A stretch of 14,178 bases of DNA from positions 1 through 14,178 of the forward strand of contig RFPX01000015.1 of assembly GCA_009925955.1 (NCBI GenBank). Reading direction: 5' to 3'. Within the stretch, counting starts at the first letter, position 1, and each line of letters starts with the position of its first letter. Under the pieces are notes generated by a model. It did not search any database. It worked only from the letters and a program-made list of their open reading frames with translations, and was not told where the DNA came from. This DNA is from Betaproteobacteria bacterium (GTDB taxonomy: Bacteria; Pseudomonadota; Gammaproteobacteria; Burkholderiales; Burkholderiaceae_C). A program made the position numbers and the translations under genes. Positions 6,720-14,178 of the stretch are shown here, one piece after another.

Positions 6720-7817
6720 ATGGGCGTACGCGAGCTTTTTGAACGCACCCTGGCCGAGCGCGGCTTTGCCGCCGACCCGGCCCAGGTGCGTGCCATTGAT
6801 GCTCTGCAGCGCTGCGAGCACGAGTGGCAGCAGTACCTGCAGCAGCGCAGCAATGCGGTCAGAAGGCTCTTGATCAAGCCGCCCATTCCGCGTGGCGTGT
6901 ACATGTACGGTGGGGTGGGTCGCGGCAAGAGCTTCCTGATGGACAGCTTCTTCCTGTCGGTGCCGCTGCGGCGCAAAACGCGCCTTCACTTTCACGAGTT
7001 CATGCGCGAGGTGCACCGCGAGCTGGCGGAACTCAAAGGTCTGCAGAATCCCCTGGACGAGCTTGGCAAGCGCATCGCCAAGCGCTTTCGGCTGATCTGC
7101 TTCGACGAGTTTCACGTGGCCGATGTCACCGACGCCATGATCCTGCATCGGCTCTTGGAGTCCCTGTTTGCCAACCGGGTGAGCATCGTCACCACGTCCA
7201 ACTTTCACCCCGATGGCCTGTATCCCAACGGCCTGCACCGTGACCGCATCCTGCCGGCCATCGAGCTGCTCAAGAGCCGGCTGGAGGTCATCAACGTGGA
7301 CCACGGAATCGATTACCGCCGCCGCACCCTGGAGCGGGTGCAGATGTACCACAGCCCCTGCGGCGAGCAGGCCGAGAAGGCCCTCACCGCGGCCTTCGAG
7401 GAGTTGGCCGAGGCGCGCGAGGAGCCGCCCGTGCTCAACATCGAGCATCGGGAAATCACGGCTCGGCGCAAGGCCGGTGGGGTGGTGTGGTTTGATTTCA
7501 AATGGCTGTGCGGCGGACCGCGGTCGCAGAACGACTACCTGGAGATCGCCACACGCTTTCACACGGTGATCTTGTCGAACGTGCCGCAGATGGCGCCCCG
7601 CATGGCCAGCGAGGCGCGGCGCTTCACGTGGCTGGTCGATGTGTTGTACGACCGCCGCTGCAAGCTGATCATCAGTGCCGACTGCCAGCCCGAGCAGCTC
7701 TACACCGAGGGTCCGCTGGCGCATGAGTTCCCGCGCACCATCTCTCGCCTGCACGAGATGCAGTCGGCCGAGTTCTTGGCCCAGGAACGCCGAACCGTGG
7801 ACACCTCACTGACCTGA
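6720..7817 (+). CDS. zapE: AFG1/ZapE-type AAA ATPase
   Basis: 365 residues from ATG 6720; E. coli ZapE is similar in length. The frame also allows TTG at 6717, directly before, but ATG is preferred. This P-loop ATPase has Walker A GGVGRGKS (64-71) and Walker B LICFDEFHV (125-133), followed by VTTSNFHPDGLY, which contains the sensor asparagine (Asn161), and a conserved HRDRILP. Relatives are ZapE of E. coli, a divisome-associated ATPase that affects FtsZ polymers, and mitochondrial AFG1/LACE1, linked to respiratory-complex protein turnover. The gene starts only 10 bp after lpdA, with no terminator between, so it is probably in the same transcript. No Shine-Dalgarno sequence is obvious, so translational coupling with lpdA is plausible. 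A direct role in the dehydrogenase complex is not shown by the sequence. Confidence 0.92.
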   Translation: MGVRELFERTLAERGFAADPAQVRAIDALQRCEHEWQQYLQQRSNAVRRLLIKPPIPRGVYMYGGVGRGKSFLMDSFFLSVPLRRKTRLHFHEFMREVHRELAELKGLQNPLDELGKRIAKRFRLICFDEFHVADVTDAMILHRLLESLFANRVSIVTTSNFHPDGLYPNGLHRDRILPAIELLKSRLEVINVDHGIDYRRRTLERVQMYHSPCGEQAEKALTAAFEELAEAREEPPVLNIEHREITARRKAGGVVWFDFKWLCGGPRSQNDYLEIATRFHTVILSNVPQMAPRMASEARRFTWLVDVLYDRRCKLIISADCQPEQLYTEGPLAHEFPRTISRLHEMQSAEFLAQERRTVDTSLT

Positions 7818-7823
7818 GTGGGT

Positions 7824-7839
7824 GGCCCCTTTGAGGGCC
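7824..7839 (+). terminator. Weak hairpin after zapE, possible end of the suc operon
   Basis: GGCCC (7824-7828), loop CTTTGA, GGGCC (7835-7839) lies 7 bp after the zapE stop. An alternative hairpin is GGCCT 7836-7840 with AGGCC 7850-7854, overlapping the first. Neither is followed by a T-run, so Rho-independent termination is unproven. The two stems exclude each other. Confidence 0.25.
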
Positions 7840-7860
7840 TGCCGGCGTGAGGCCACCGCC

Positions 7861-7866
7861 TAGAAT
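7861..7866 (+). promoter_or_regulatory. -10 element for the YdcH-like gene
   Basis: TAGAAT matches 5 of 6 bases of the sigma-70 -10 consensus and stands 10 bp before the ATG at 7877. No convincing -35 hexamer is seen at 16-18 bp. Transcription would start about 3-5 nt before the ATG. Confidence 0.45.
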
Positions 7867-7876
7867 TGGCGTACCC

Positions 7877-8080
7877 ATGGACGACAACCTCCGGTCCCCT
7901 CAGCGCCAACTCATCGAGCTGCGCATGGAGCATGCCGATCTGGACAGCCTGATCGACCGTCTGGCCGAGCAGCCCCAGCCGGATGACCTGGCACTGCGCC
8001 GCCTCAAGAAGCGGCGTCTGCTGCTGCGCGACCAGATCCGACACCTCGAGTCAGCGCTTGAGCCTCCTGAGCCCGCCTGA
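7877..8080 (+). CDS. YdcH/DUF465 family small protein
   Basis: 67 residues, a predicted highly charged helical protein. The heart of the family is visible: LIELRMEHADLDSLIDRL, then LALRRLKKRRLLLRDQI, forming two amphipathic helices likely to make a helical hairpin or coiled coil. Most family members are 60-80 residues. Their biochemical role is not known. The frame is open to GTG 7847, but homologues typically begin close to this point, and ATG 7877 (MDDNLRSPQ) removes a Pro/Arg-rich stretch that looks like leader DNA. No Shine-Dalgarno sequence precedes the ATG, while a -10 element sits only 10 bp away, so a near-leaderless mRNA is likely. It lies 59 bp after zapE and 42 bp before the helicase gene, in the same direction. 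Confidence 0.85.
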   Translation: MDDNLRSPQRQLIELRMEHADLDSLIDRLAEQPQPDDLALRRLKKRRLLLRDQIRHLESALEPPEPA

Positions 8081-8099
8081 GGTCCGTGTTCAGCCCCTT

Positions 8100-8114
8100 G
8101 CCCGCTGCGCGGGC
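8100..8114 (+). terminator. GC-rich hairpin just before the helicase start
   Basis: GCCCGC (8100-8105), loop TGC, GCGGGC (8109-8114) is a perfect 6-bp stem. It ends 8 nt before the GTG start at 8123 and 20 nt after the stop of the YdcH-like gene. It could end the upstream transcript, although no T-run follows, or it could lie where a ribosome must land for the helicase. Confidence 0.3.
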
Positions 8115-8122
8115 CTTGTAAC

Positions 8123-10174
8123 GTGAACCCGCAAACGCCTGCCAGCGACCTGGCCGCCGCCGTCTTGGCGCTCATGGGCCCTGAGGGCCCCCTGGCGCGG
8201 CACGACCCAGCCTATCGGCAGCGGGATGAGCAGACGGCCATGGCACAAGCCGTGGCCCGTGCCGTGGAGGAGCCCCACACCCTGGTGGTGGAAGCGGGCA
8301 CCGGGGTGGGCAAGACCTACGCCTATCTCATTCCCCTGCTGCTCAGTGGACGCCGGGGCCTGGTGAGCACCGCCACCAAGAGCCTGCAGGACCAGTTGTA
8401 CTGGCGTGATTTGCCCCAGTTGTGCGAGCGATTGGGGGTGCCGGTGACAACCGCCTTGCTCAAGGGGCGCGCAAGCTACCTGTGCCGCCACCGCCTGGCC
8501 CAGGCTCGGCACGCACCCGAGGGCCTGGACAGGATGAGCCTGCGCCTGTTGGCGCGTGTGGAGGATTGGGCGCGCAGTACGGCCAGCGGCGACTTGTCCG
8601 AAGTGCCGGGGCTGGACGAGCGCACGGCACTGGTCCCCTTGATCACCTCGACGCGGGAGAACTGCCTGGGCAGCGAGTGCCCCGCCTTCAACGACTGCCA
8701 TGTCATGCAGGCGCGTCGCCAAGCCATGGCCGCTGACCTGGTGGTGGTCAACCACCATCTGTTTTTCGCAGACCTGGCCCTGAAGGAAGGGGGCATGGCC
8801 GAGTTGCTGCCGGCGGTGGAGGTGGTCGTGTTCGACGAAGCCCACCAGATCCTGGACACGGGGCTGCAGTTCGTGGCCACCAGCTTGGGTACCTTGGCGG
8901 TGGTGGACCTGGCCCGGGACCTTCGGGTGGCAGGCTTGGCCCACGCACGCGGGTTGCAGGACTGGTTGGGCTGTACACAGGAACTGGAGCAGGCGGTGCG
9001 GGAGCTGGTCTTGGCCTGCGATGGCGCGCAGACATCCGACGAGGACGCCCCGGCGCACCAGCCCCCAAGGGGAACACGGCGGATCCGGTGGACGGAGCGT
9101 TGTTCGGGGCGCTCCGATGCAGCCGCACGCCCGGTGGAGGTCGCCTTCTCAGAGGCCCTGGCGCAGCTGGAGGCCGCCATGCGCGCTGCGCATGGCTGTG
9201 CGGCTGCCGTGGCTGATGCCCATCCGGACCTGCAGCGCCTGGCCGAGCGTGCACTGGAACTGCTGGCACGGCTGGCCGTGTTTCAGGCACCCCTGGCCGT
9301 GGACAGGGTGCGTTGGATCGACTTGGGTGTCAACCAAGCACGCCTCATCGACACCCCCTTGGACATCCGCGAGCTGATGCATCAGTCGCGCGCGCAAACC
9401 CACCGTGCCTGGATCTTCACCTCGGCCACACTGGGGGACGAGCCTGGCCTGGGCTGGTTTCGCGCGCAGGCTGGCTTGGAGGATGCGCAGGTGCTGTCGG
9501 TGGGCAGTCCGTTCGATTACGCCAACCATGCCCGCCTGTGGGTACCCACCCACCTTCCGGCGCCGGGCGAGCCGGGCCACAACGAGGCGGTGGCCCAGAT
9601 GGGGGCGCGCTGTGCGGCCCGGCTGGGTGGGCGCACCTTTGTGCTGGCCACCACCTTGCGCGCATTGCCCATCATTGGTGAACAAATACGGCAGGTGTTC
9701 GAGTCGCGCGGCTTGAACATCGAGGTGTTGGTCCAAGGCCGTGAGCCCAAGCGGGCCTTGCTCGAGCGCTTTCTTCAGGCGGCCCAGGGGCCGGGTGCCG
9801 TCCTTGTGGGCGCCGCCAGTTTCTGGGAGGGTATCGACGTGCCCGGCAGCGCCCTGCAATGCGTGGTGATCGACAAGCTGCCCTTCCCGCCACCGGACGA
9901 CCCTCTGCTGGAGGCGCGGACCCGCGCACTCAAAGCGCAGGGCCGTGACCCGTTTTCAGAGTTGTTTGTGTCGGAAACCACCATCGCCCTCAAGCAGGGC
10001 GTGGGCCGCTTGATTCGCAGCGAGACCGACCGTGGCCTGCTCGTCATCTGTGACAAACGGCTCCACACCAAGGGCTACGGTCCCCGGATGTTGTCGGCTC
10101 TGCCGCCCATGAGCCGCCTGGCCGAAGCCGGTGCCGTGGCGCAGTGGTTGGATGAGTTAAAGCTGCAAAGCTGA
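8123..10174 (+). CDS. DinG/YoaA-type ATP-dependent DNA helicase (XPD-like, Fe-S)
   Basis: 683 residues, a superfamily 2 helicase of the XPD/DinG group, 5'-3' DNA helicases acting in replication and repair. Walker A is EAGTGVGKT (57-65). Four cysteines, Cys121, Cys181, Cys186 and Cys192, have the spacing of the 4Fe-4S domain. The DEAH box is at 238-241 in VVVFDEAHQI. Motif III-like FTSATL is at 432-437, motif V-like FWEGIDVPG at 567-575, and motif VI KQGVGRLIR at 624-632. All expected motifs are intact. The N-terminal segment, with LARHDPAYRQRDEQTAMAQAV, contains the Q-motif-like region typical of this branch. The start is GTG 8123; ATG 8177 would remove 18 residues and is an alternative, since no Shine-Dalgarno sequence is seen at either. 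Length and Fe-S pattern fit E. coli YoaA or DinG, and the sequence alone does not separate the two. It converges with bamD, with 29 bp between the stops. Confidence 0.93.
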   Translation: MNPQTPASDLAAAVLALMGPEGPLARHDPAYRQRDEQTAMAQAVARAVEEPHTLVVEAGTGVGKTYAYLIPLLLSGRRGLVSTATKSLQDQLYWRDLPQLCERLGVPVTTALLKGRASYLCRHRLAQARHAPEGLDRMSLRLLARVEDWARSTASGDLSEVPGLDERTALVPLITSTRENCLGSECPAFNDCHVMQARRQAMAADLVVVNHHLFFADLALKEGGMAELLPAVEVVVFDEAHQILDTGLQFVATSLGTLAVVDLARDLRVAGLAHARGLQDWLGCTQELEQAVRELVLACDGAQTSDEDAPAHQPPRGTRRIRWTERCSGRSDAAARPVEVAFSEALAQLEAAMRAAHGCAAAVADAHPDLQRLAERALELLARLAVFQAPLAVDRVRWIDLGVNQARLIDTPLDIRELMHQSRAQTHRAWIFTSATLGDEPGLGWFRAQAGLEDAQVLSVGSPFDYANHARLWVPTHLPAPGEPGHNEAVAQMGARCAARLGGRTFVLATTLRALPIIGEQIRQVFESRGLNIEVLVQGREPKRALLERFLQAAQGPGAVLVGAASFWEGIDVPGSALQCVVIDKLPFPPPDDPLLEARTRALKAQGRDPFSELFVSETTIALKQGVGRLIRSETDRGLLVICDKRLHTKGYGPRMLSALPPMSRLAEAGAVAQWLDELKLQS

Positions 10175-10187
10175 GGGCCACAGCCCG

Positions 10188-10199
10188 CTGGTGCGCCAG
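10188..10199. terminator. Short palindrome between helicase and bamD stops
   Basis: CTGGTGCGCCAG forms a 4-bp stem around TGCG, or 5 bp counting a T-G pair, in the 29-bp gap between the two convergent stop codons. The position fits a shared terminator but the stem is short and there is no T-run. Confidence 0.2.
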
Positions 10200-10203
10200 A
10201 CGC

Positions 10204-11034
10204 CTACCAGATCTTCCACCAGGGCTTGGCCGCCTTGCTGCTGGCCGCAGGTGCGTTGGGAAAATTCAGCGCCAAGACCCGCTTGGCATCGTCGCGCAGG
10301 TCGTGCAGCCCGAGCTGTTCGTAGCTCAGCACCATGATCCGCAGGGCATCGGCTGCGGCGGGGGCACGCTCGAACTCGCGTACGGCTTGCTGTGCGCGGT
10401 TGGCAGCCGCCAGGTAGGCCCCGCGCTCGAAGTAGTAGCGGGCCACGCGCAGCTCGTAGTCGGCCAGTGCATTGGCGATGTAGTCCATGCGGATGCGCGC
10501 GTCGGCGGCATAGCGGGACTGGGGAAACTGGTCGACCAGCATCTTGAAGGCCTGGTAGGAGTCGCGCGAGGCCTGTTGGTCGCGCTCCACCACGTCCTGG
10601 CGCAGCACCTGGTAAATCCAACCCAGGCTGTCGTTGAAGTTCACCAAGCCCTTGAGGTAGTAGGCGTAGTCCAGTGCCGGGCTGGAGGGGTTCAGGCGGA
10701 TGAAGCGGTCCAGTGCGGCCACCGCTTCCGGACGCTCGCCAGCCTTGTAGCGGGAATAGGCGAGGTCCAAGGAGGCTTGCTGCGCCAACAGGGTTCCGGC
10801 GGCGCGGCCTTCCAGGCGCTCCAACGCTCGAATCGCGCGGTCCCAGCCGCCGGAGGCCATGTCAGCCTTGGCCTCTGCATACAATTTCTCCACGGCCATG
10901 GCCGAGAACTCATCCTTCTCGGAGCTGGCACAAGCACCCAGCAGGGCCAGGGCCAGGCTGGCAACAGCCCAAGCAGCTGGTCTGCGATGCGCAGCCGCGC
11001 GATCTATGAAGGCGATCAATGGCGATGGGAGCAT
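10204..11034 (-). CDS. bamD: Outer membrane protein assembly factor BamD (lipoprotein)
   Basis: 276 residues from ATG 11032-11034 (minus strand) to TAG at 10204-10206. BamD is the essential lipoprotein of the BAM complex that folds beta-barrel proteins into the outer membrane from the periplasmic side. The N-terminus has basic residues (up to R18), a hydrophobic stretch WAVASLALALLGA, and a lipobox LGAC with Cys35 as the lipidated residue. The mature part starts ASSEKDEF and continues with TPR-like helices: LYAEAKADMASGGWDRAI, then DLAYSRYKAGERPEAVAALDRFIRLNP (split across repeats), DYAYYLKGLVNF, and a C-terminal ARYYFERGAYLAAANRAQQAV repeat. The family hallmark YLKGL...FND is intact. The very long open frame upstream of 11034 is antisense to rluD and is rejected. 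A TATAAT -10 lies about 35 bp upstream. It is divergent from rluD, the same pairing as in E. coli. Confidence 0.95.
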   Translation of the reverse strand: MLPSPLIAFIDRAAAHRRPAAWAVASLALALLGACASSEKDEFSAMAVEKLYAEAKADMASGGWDRAIRALERLEGRAAGTLLAQQASLDLAYSRYKAGERPEAVAALDRFIRLNPSSPALDYAYYLKGLVNFNDSLGWIYQVLRQDVVERDQQASRDSYQAFKMLVDQFPQSRYAADARIRMDYIANALADYELRVARYYFERGAYLAAANRAQQAVREFERAPAAADALRIMVLSYEQLGLHDLRDDAKRVLALNFPNAPAASSKAAKPWWKIW

Positions 11035-11068
11035 GGCGCAGAGGGTGGCGGCGTGAAATCGAACGCTG

Positions 11069-11074
11069 ATTATA
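11069..11074 (-). promoter_or_regulatory. bamD -10 promoter element
   Basis: The minus strand reads TATAAT, a perfect -10 hexamer, 34 bp before the bamD ATG. The expected transcription start near 11062 gives a leader of about 28 nt. No good -35 match is seen at 17 bp. The element lies inside the upstream extension of the divergent rluD frame. Confidence 0.55.
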
Positions 11075-11088
11075 GGGACGGCCCCCTG

Positions 11089-12087
<999 letters not shown>

Positions 12088-12090
<3 letters not shown>

Positions 12091-12311
12091 AATGCCGTGA
12101 AACACAGGGCGGCCCGCGCAGGGCGGCCCGGCACCCAAAGCGGTCGTGCGGAACCCACCGTGCGGCCAGCAGGCCGGTTCGGCGCCTGGAGCGCCCACCG
12201 CACCTCCCCGGTGGTCAGGGCCCCGGTGGCCTCAGCCCCTCCGTTGTCCGAGGCAGCCATGCCCGGCCATTTCCTGATGAACACCGTCCGCCATGCCGGC
12301 GGGCCCCCGAC
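12088..12311 (+). promoter_or_regulatory. G+C-rich leader/intergenic region before scpB
   Basis: This 221-bp gap between rluD and scpB has no credible gene. TAGAAT at 12088-12093, overlapping the rluD stop, resembles a -10 element, with no clear -35. Downstream are short direct repeats: CAGGGCGGCCCG at 12105-12116 and 12119-12130, CGTGCGG at 12145-12151 and 12159-12165, and CCCCGGTGG at 12206-12214 and 12221-12229. There are also small hairpins, CGGCC-AGCA-GGCCG at 12163-12176 and GGCGC-CTGGA-GCGCC at 12181-12195. If the -10 is used, scpB would have a structured leader of about 210 nt. An open frame from 12097 runs through the region but continues out of frame into scpB and has no recognisable protein features. 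Confidence 0.35.
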
Positions 12312-12986
12312 ATGGACACCATCGAAGCCAAACGGGTACTGGAGACGGCGTTGTTGTGCGCCCAGCAGCCCATGGCCTTGCGTGAAATCAAGGCCCTGTT
12401 TGAAGACCAACTCGAAACGCCCCAGTTGCAGGACTTGCTGCAGTCCCTGCAGGAAGACTGGGCCGACCGCGGCATTGAGCTGGTGGAACTGGCCAGTGGC
12501 TGGCGGTTTCAGAGCCGCGCCGACATGCGCCATTTTTTGGACCGGCTGAACCCAGAAAAGCCGCCCCGTTACTCCCGCGCCGTGATGGAAACCCTGGCCA
12601 TCATCGCCTACCGACAGCCGGTCACACGTGGAGACATCGAGGACATCCGAGGCGTTACCGTGGCCACGCCCATCGTCAAGCAGCTCGAAGACCGTGGCTG
12701 GATCGAGGTGATTGGACACCGGGAGGCGCCCGGTCGACCGGCGCTGTACGCCACAACCCGGCAGTTTCTGGATGACCTTGGCCTGGCGGGTCTGCAGGAC
12801 CTGCCGATGCTCGATGGCGGCGCCACCGCTGCACCGGCCTTGCCGGCACCGCAGGAAGACCTGCTCAGTGGTTCCGAGCAGGGGCTGCTGCCCCTCACAC
12901 CCCCTGAGGCCGATGCCTCGGCCCAACCCCCTGAGGCCGATGCCTCGGCCCAACCGCCTGAGTCACAGGACAGCCCACAACCATGA
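12312..12986 (+). CDS. scpB: Segregation and condensation protein B
   Basis: 224 residues. ScpB binds the kleisin ScpA, which bridges the SMC ATPase heads; the complex compacts and segregates the chromosome. Two winged-helix domains are visible: the N-terminal one from VLETALLCAQQPMALREIKALF to about residue 75, and the second with the conserved SRAVMETLAIIAYRQPVTRGDIEDIRGV core (given as the signature) and GHREAPGRPALYATT, which is diagnostic for ScpB. The conserved part ends near residue 170. The remaining tail of about 50 residues is Pro/Ala/Glu-rich and holds two identical PPEADASAQ repeats, encoded by a perfect 27-bp duplication. ATG 12312 is the only in-frame start fitting the domain; its ribosome binding site is weak (GGCGGG). 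scpA is not adjacent. The stop overlaps the rluB start as ATGA, so the two genes are translationally coupled, a common neighbour pair. Confidence 0.94.
   Translation: MDTIEAKRVLETALLCAQQPMALREIKALFEDQLETPQLQDLLQSLQEDWADRGIELVELASGWRFQSRADMRHFLDRLNPEKPPRYSRAVMETLAIIAYRQPVTRGDIEDIRGVTVATPIVKQLEDRGWIEVIGHREAPGRPALYATTRQFLDDLGLAGLQDLPMLDGGATAAPALPAPQEDLLSGSEQGLLPLTPPEADASAQPPEADASAQPPESQDSPQP
12901..12954 (+). repeat. Perfect 27-bp tandem duplication in the scpB tail
   Basis: The 27-bp unit at 12901-12927 is repeated without a mismatch at 12928-12954, and an 8-bp partial third copy with one change follows (12955-12962). Being a multiple of three, it adds nine residues (PPEADASAQ) and keeps the frame. 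Each unit carries an inverted repeat, GGCCGA...TCGGCC, around TGCC. Confidence 0.95.
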
Positions 12987-14178
12987 ACGATCTGCCCGAC
13001 GAAAACCCCAACCGTGCCGGTTCTGAACCCGGCGGCGGCAGCCAAGCCACTGCTGCAGAGCCGGGCCCATCGGACGCGCAGCCGGGTGAGGGCGGCAGCA
13101 GCGGCAACAAGAACCGGCGCCGCCGCCGCAGCCGGCACAAGCGGGGTGCTGGCAGCGAAGCCATGGAGTTGGGCGCTGGCGGCTCGGCTGATGATGGTGA
13201 GCCCGGCGCACGACGTGCCGCGCCAGCGCCGCGTGCAGCGCCAGCCCTGGATCCCTCGGTGCGCGAGGGGGCCGCAGCGCTGTTTGGCGAGGTGATCTCC
13301 GGTGCCTACGATGCCCTGGAGCCGCTGCTGGAGGGAGAGCCGCAGGAGTCCCCGGACGGGCAGGGCCAAGCGGGTGAAGCCCACGCACACGAGGCCACCG
13401 CGGCCCCATCACGGCCAGGCCCCGCTCTGGGCCTCGAACCGTCAAGCGACGAGCCGGAGCGTGACCTGCAAGCGGGTACCGGCGCCGAGCTGGCCGAAGA
13501 CGCGCAGGACGCCGATGACGCTGAACTGGCCCATCGCCGAGTGCTCGCACCGGACCCGGATGCACCCAAGCTGCACAAGGTGTTGGCGCAGTCCGGCTTA
13601 GGGTCGCGCCGCGACCTGGAGGCCATGATCGAGACGGGCCGCGTCACCGTCAACGGTGAAGTGGCCCATACGGGGCAACGGATCAGCCACGGCGACCGTG
13701 TGCAGATCGACGGCAAGCCGGTGCGCATACGGCTGCGCCAAGGGCGCCCCCGCGTGTTGGCCTATCACAAGCCCGTGGGTGAGGTCGTCACCCACGATGA
13801 CCCGCAACAGCGCCCCACGGTGTTCCGGCGCCTTCCTCGTCTGGTCCAGGGCAAGTGGCAGTCGGTCGGCCGTTTGGACCTGAACACCGAAGGCTTGTTG
13901 CTGTTCACAAACTCGGGCGAGTTGGCCAATCAGCTGATGCATCCGCGCTTTGGCGTGGAGCGCGAGTACGCGGTACGGGTCTTGGGGCGTCTGGACGACG
14001 AGGCCCGCGAGCGCCTGCTCCAGGGCGTCGACATCGAAGGCCACACGGCAGCCTTCCTGAGCATCGACGACGGTGGCGGGGAGGGCGTCAACCATTGGTA
14101 CCGAGTGGTGCTCAATGAAGGGCGCAACCGTGAGGTGCGGCGCCTGTTCGATGCGGTGGGCCTGACGGTCAGCCGCCT
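12983..14178 (+). CDS. rluB: 23S rRNA pseudouridine synthase RluB-type, 3' end outside window
   Basis: 398 codons are visible from ATG 12983 and the frame is open at the window end. RluB-type enzymes (RsuA family) make the pseudouridine at 2605 of 23S rRNA. The first 190 or so residues are low-complexity and acidic, with Gly/Ala/Pro/Glu bias and a strongly basic patch, KNRRRRRSRHKRG, near residues 43-55. The S4 domain starts at Lys196 (KLHKVLAQSGLGSRRDLEAM) and runs to about 243. The catalytic domain follows, with LAYHKPVGEVVTHDDP and the family motif GRLDLNTEGLLLFTN, whose catalytic residue is Asp299. Near the window end the conserved EGRNREVRRLFDAVGL is intact. Extended Arg-rich N-termini are known from betaproteobacterial RluB proteins, whereas E. 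coli RluB has about 290 residues and lacks this. The start overlaps the scpB stop by 4 bp (ATGA). Confidence 0.92.
   Translation, partial: MNDLPDENPNRAGSEPGGGSQATAAEPGPSDAQPGEGGSSGNKNRRRRRSRHKRGAGSEAMELGAGGSADDGEPGARRAAPAPRAAPALDPSVREGAAALFGEVISGAYDALEPLLEGEPQESPDGQGQAGEAHAHEATAAPSRPGPALGLEPSSDEPERDLQAGTGAELAEDAQDADDAELAHRRVLAPDPDAPKLHKVLAQSGLGSRRDLEAMIETGRVTVNGEVAHTGQRISHGDRVQIDGKPVRIRLRQGRPRVLAYHKPVGEVVTHDDPQQRPTVFRRLPRLVQGKWQSVGRLDLNTEGLLLFTNSGELANQLMHPRFGVEREYAVRVLGRLDDEARERLLQGVDIEGHTAAFLSIDDGGGEGVNHWYRVVLNEGRNREVRRLFDAVGLTVSR

Noticed and set aside
10303..11052. Upstream extension of the rluD frame across bamD
   Set aside because: It is antisense to bamD and shows no family features; RluD is complete from 11089 or 11053.
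12097..12549. 150-codon open frame starting in the rluD-scpB gap
   Set aside because: It continues out of frame into scpB, is Arg/Pro/Ala-rich, and has no recognisable motif or ribosome binding site.
12608..13390. 260-codon antisense frame over scpB-rluB
   Set aside because: It is antisense to two clearly recognised genes, and its composition reflects only the G+C-rich complement.

Overview
The window is a high-G+C stretch of bacterial chromosome. Its gene content and order fit a betaproteobacterium of the order Burkholderiales, most likely Comamonadaceae or a close relative. This rests on sucA-sucB-lpdA followed directly by a zapE/AFG1-type ATPase gene, on a divergent bamD/rluD pair, on scpB-rluB, and on a structured sucA leader. 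Almost everything is housekeeping. I see no insertion sequence, prophage, CRISPR array, tRNA or rRNA gene, and no sign of recent transfer.

Left edge (1-1087): the 3' end of a nitronate monooxygenase family gene converges with a small cysteine-rich gene of the CxxCxxCC type on the minus strand. A divergent intergenic region follows (857-1087). Its right half is a structured 5' leader of sucA and probably corresponds to the known Burkholderiales 'sucA RNA' cis-regulatory motif.

2-oxoglutarate dehydrogenase operon (1088-7817): sucA (E1), sucB (E2) and lpdA (E3) encode all three subunits of the complex that converts 2-oxoglutarate to succinyl-CoA in the TCA cycle. zapE/AFG1 follows lpdA after 10 bp and is probably co-transcribed.

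Middle (7877-10174): a small YdcH/DUF465-type gene, probably with a near-leaderless mRNA, precedes a DinG/YoaA-type iron-sulfur helicase gene that starts with GTG.

Right part (10204-14178): bamD (outer-membrane assembly lipoprotein, minus strand) diverges from rluD (23S rRNA pseudouridine synthase), as in E. coli. A 221-bp G+C-rich gap with short repeats follows. Then come scpB (chromosome segregation), carrying a perfect 27-bp in-frame tandem duplication in its tail, and rluB (a second 23S rRNA pseudouridine synthase). rluB overlaps scpB by 4 bp, has a long disordered N-terminus, and runs off the window.

I did not find an undescribed multigene system. The items most worth a second look are the sucA leader RNA, the scpB tail duplication, the possible leaderless small gene, the Cys-rich small protein, and the gap between rluD and scpB.
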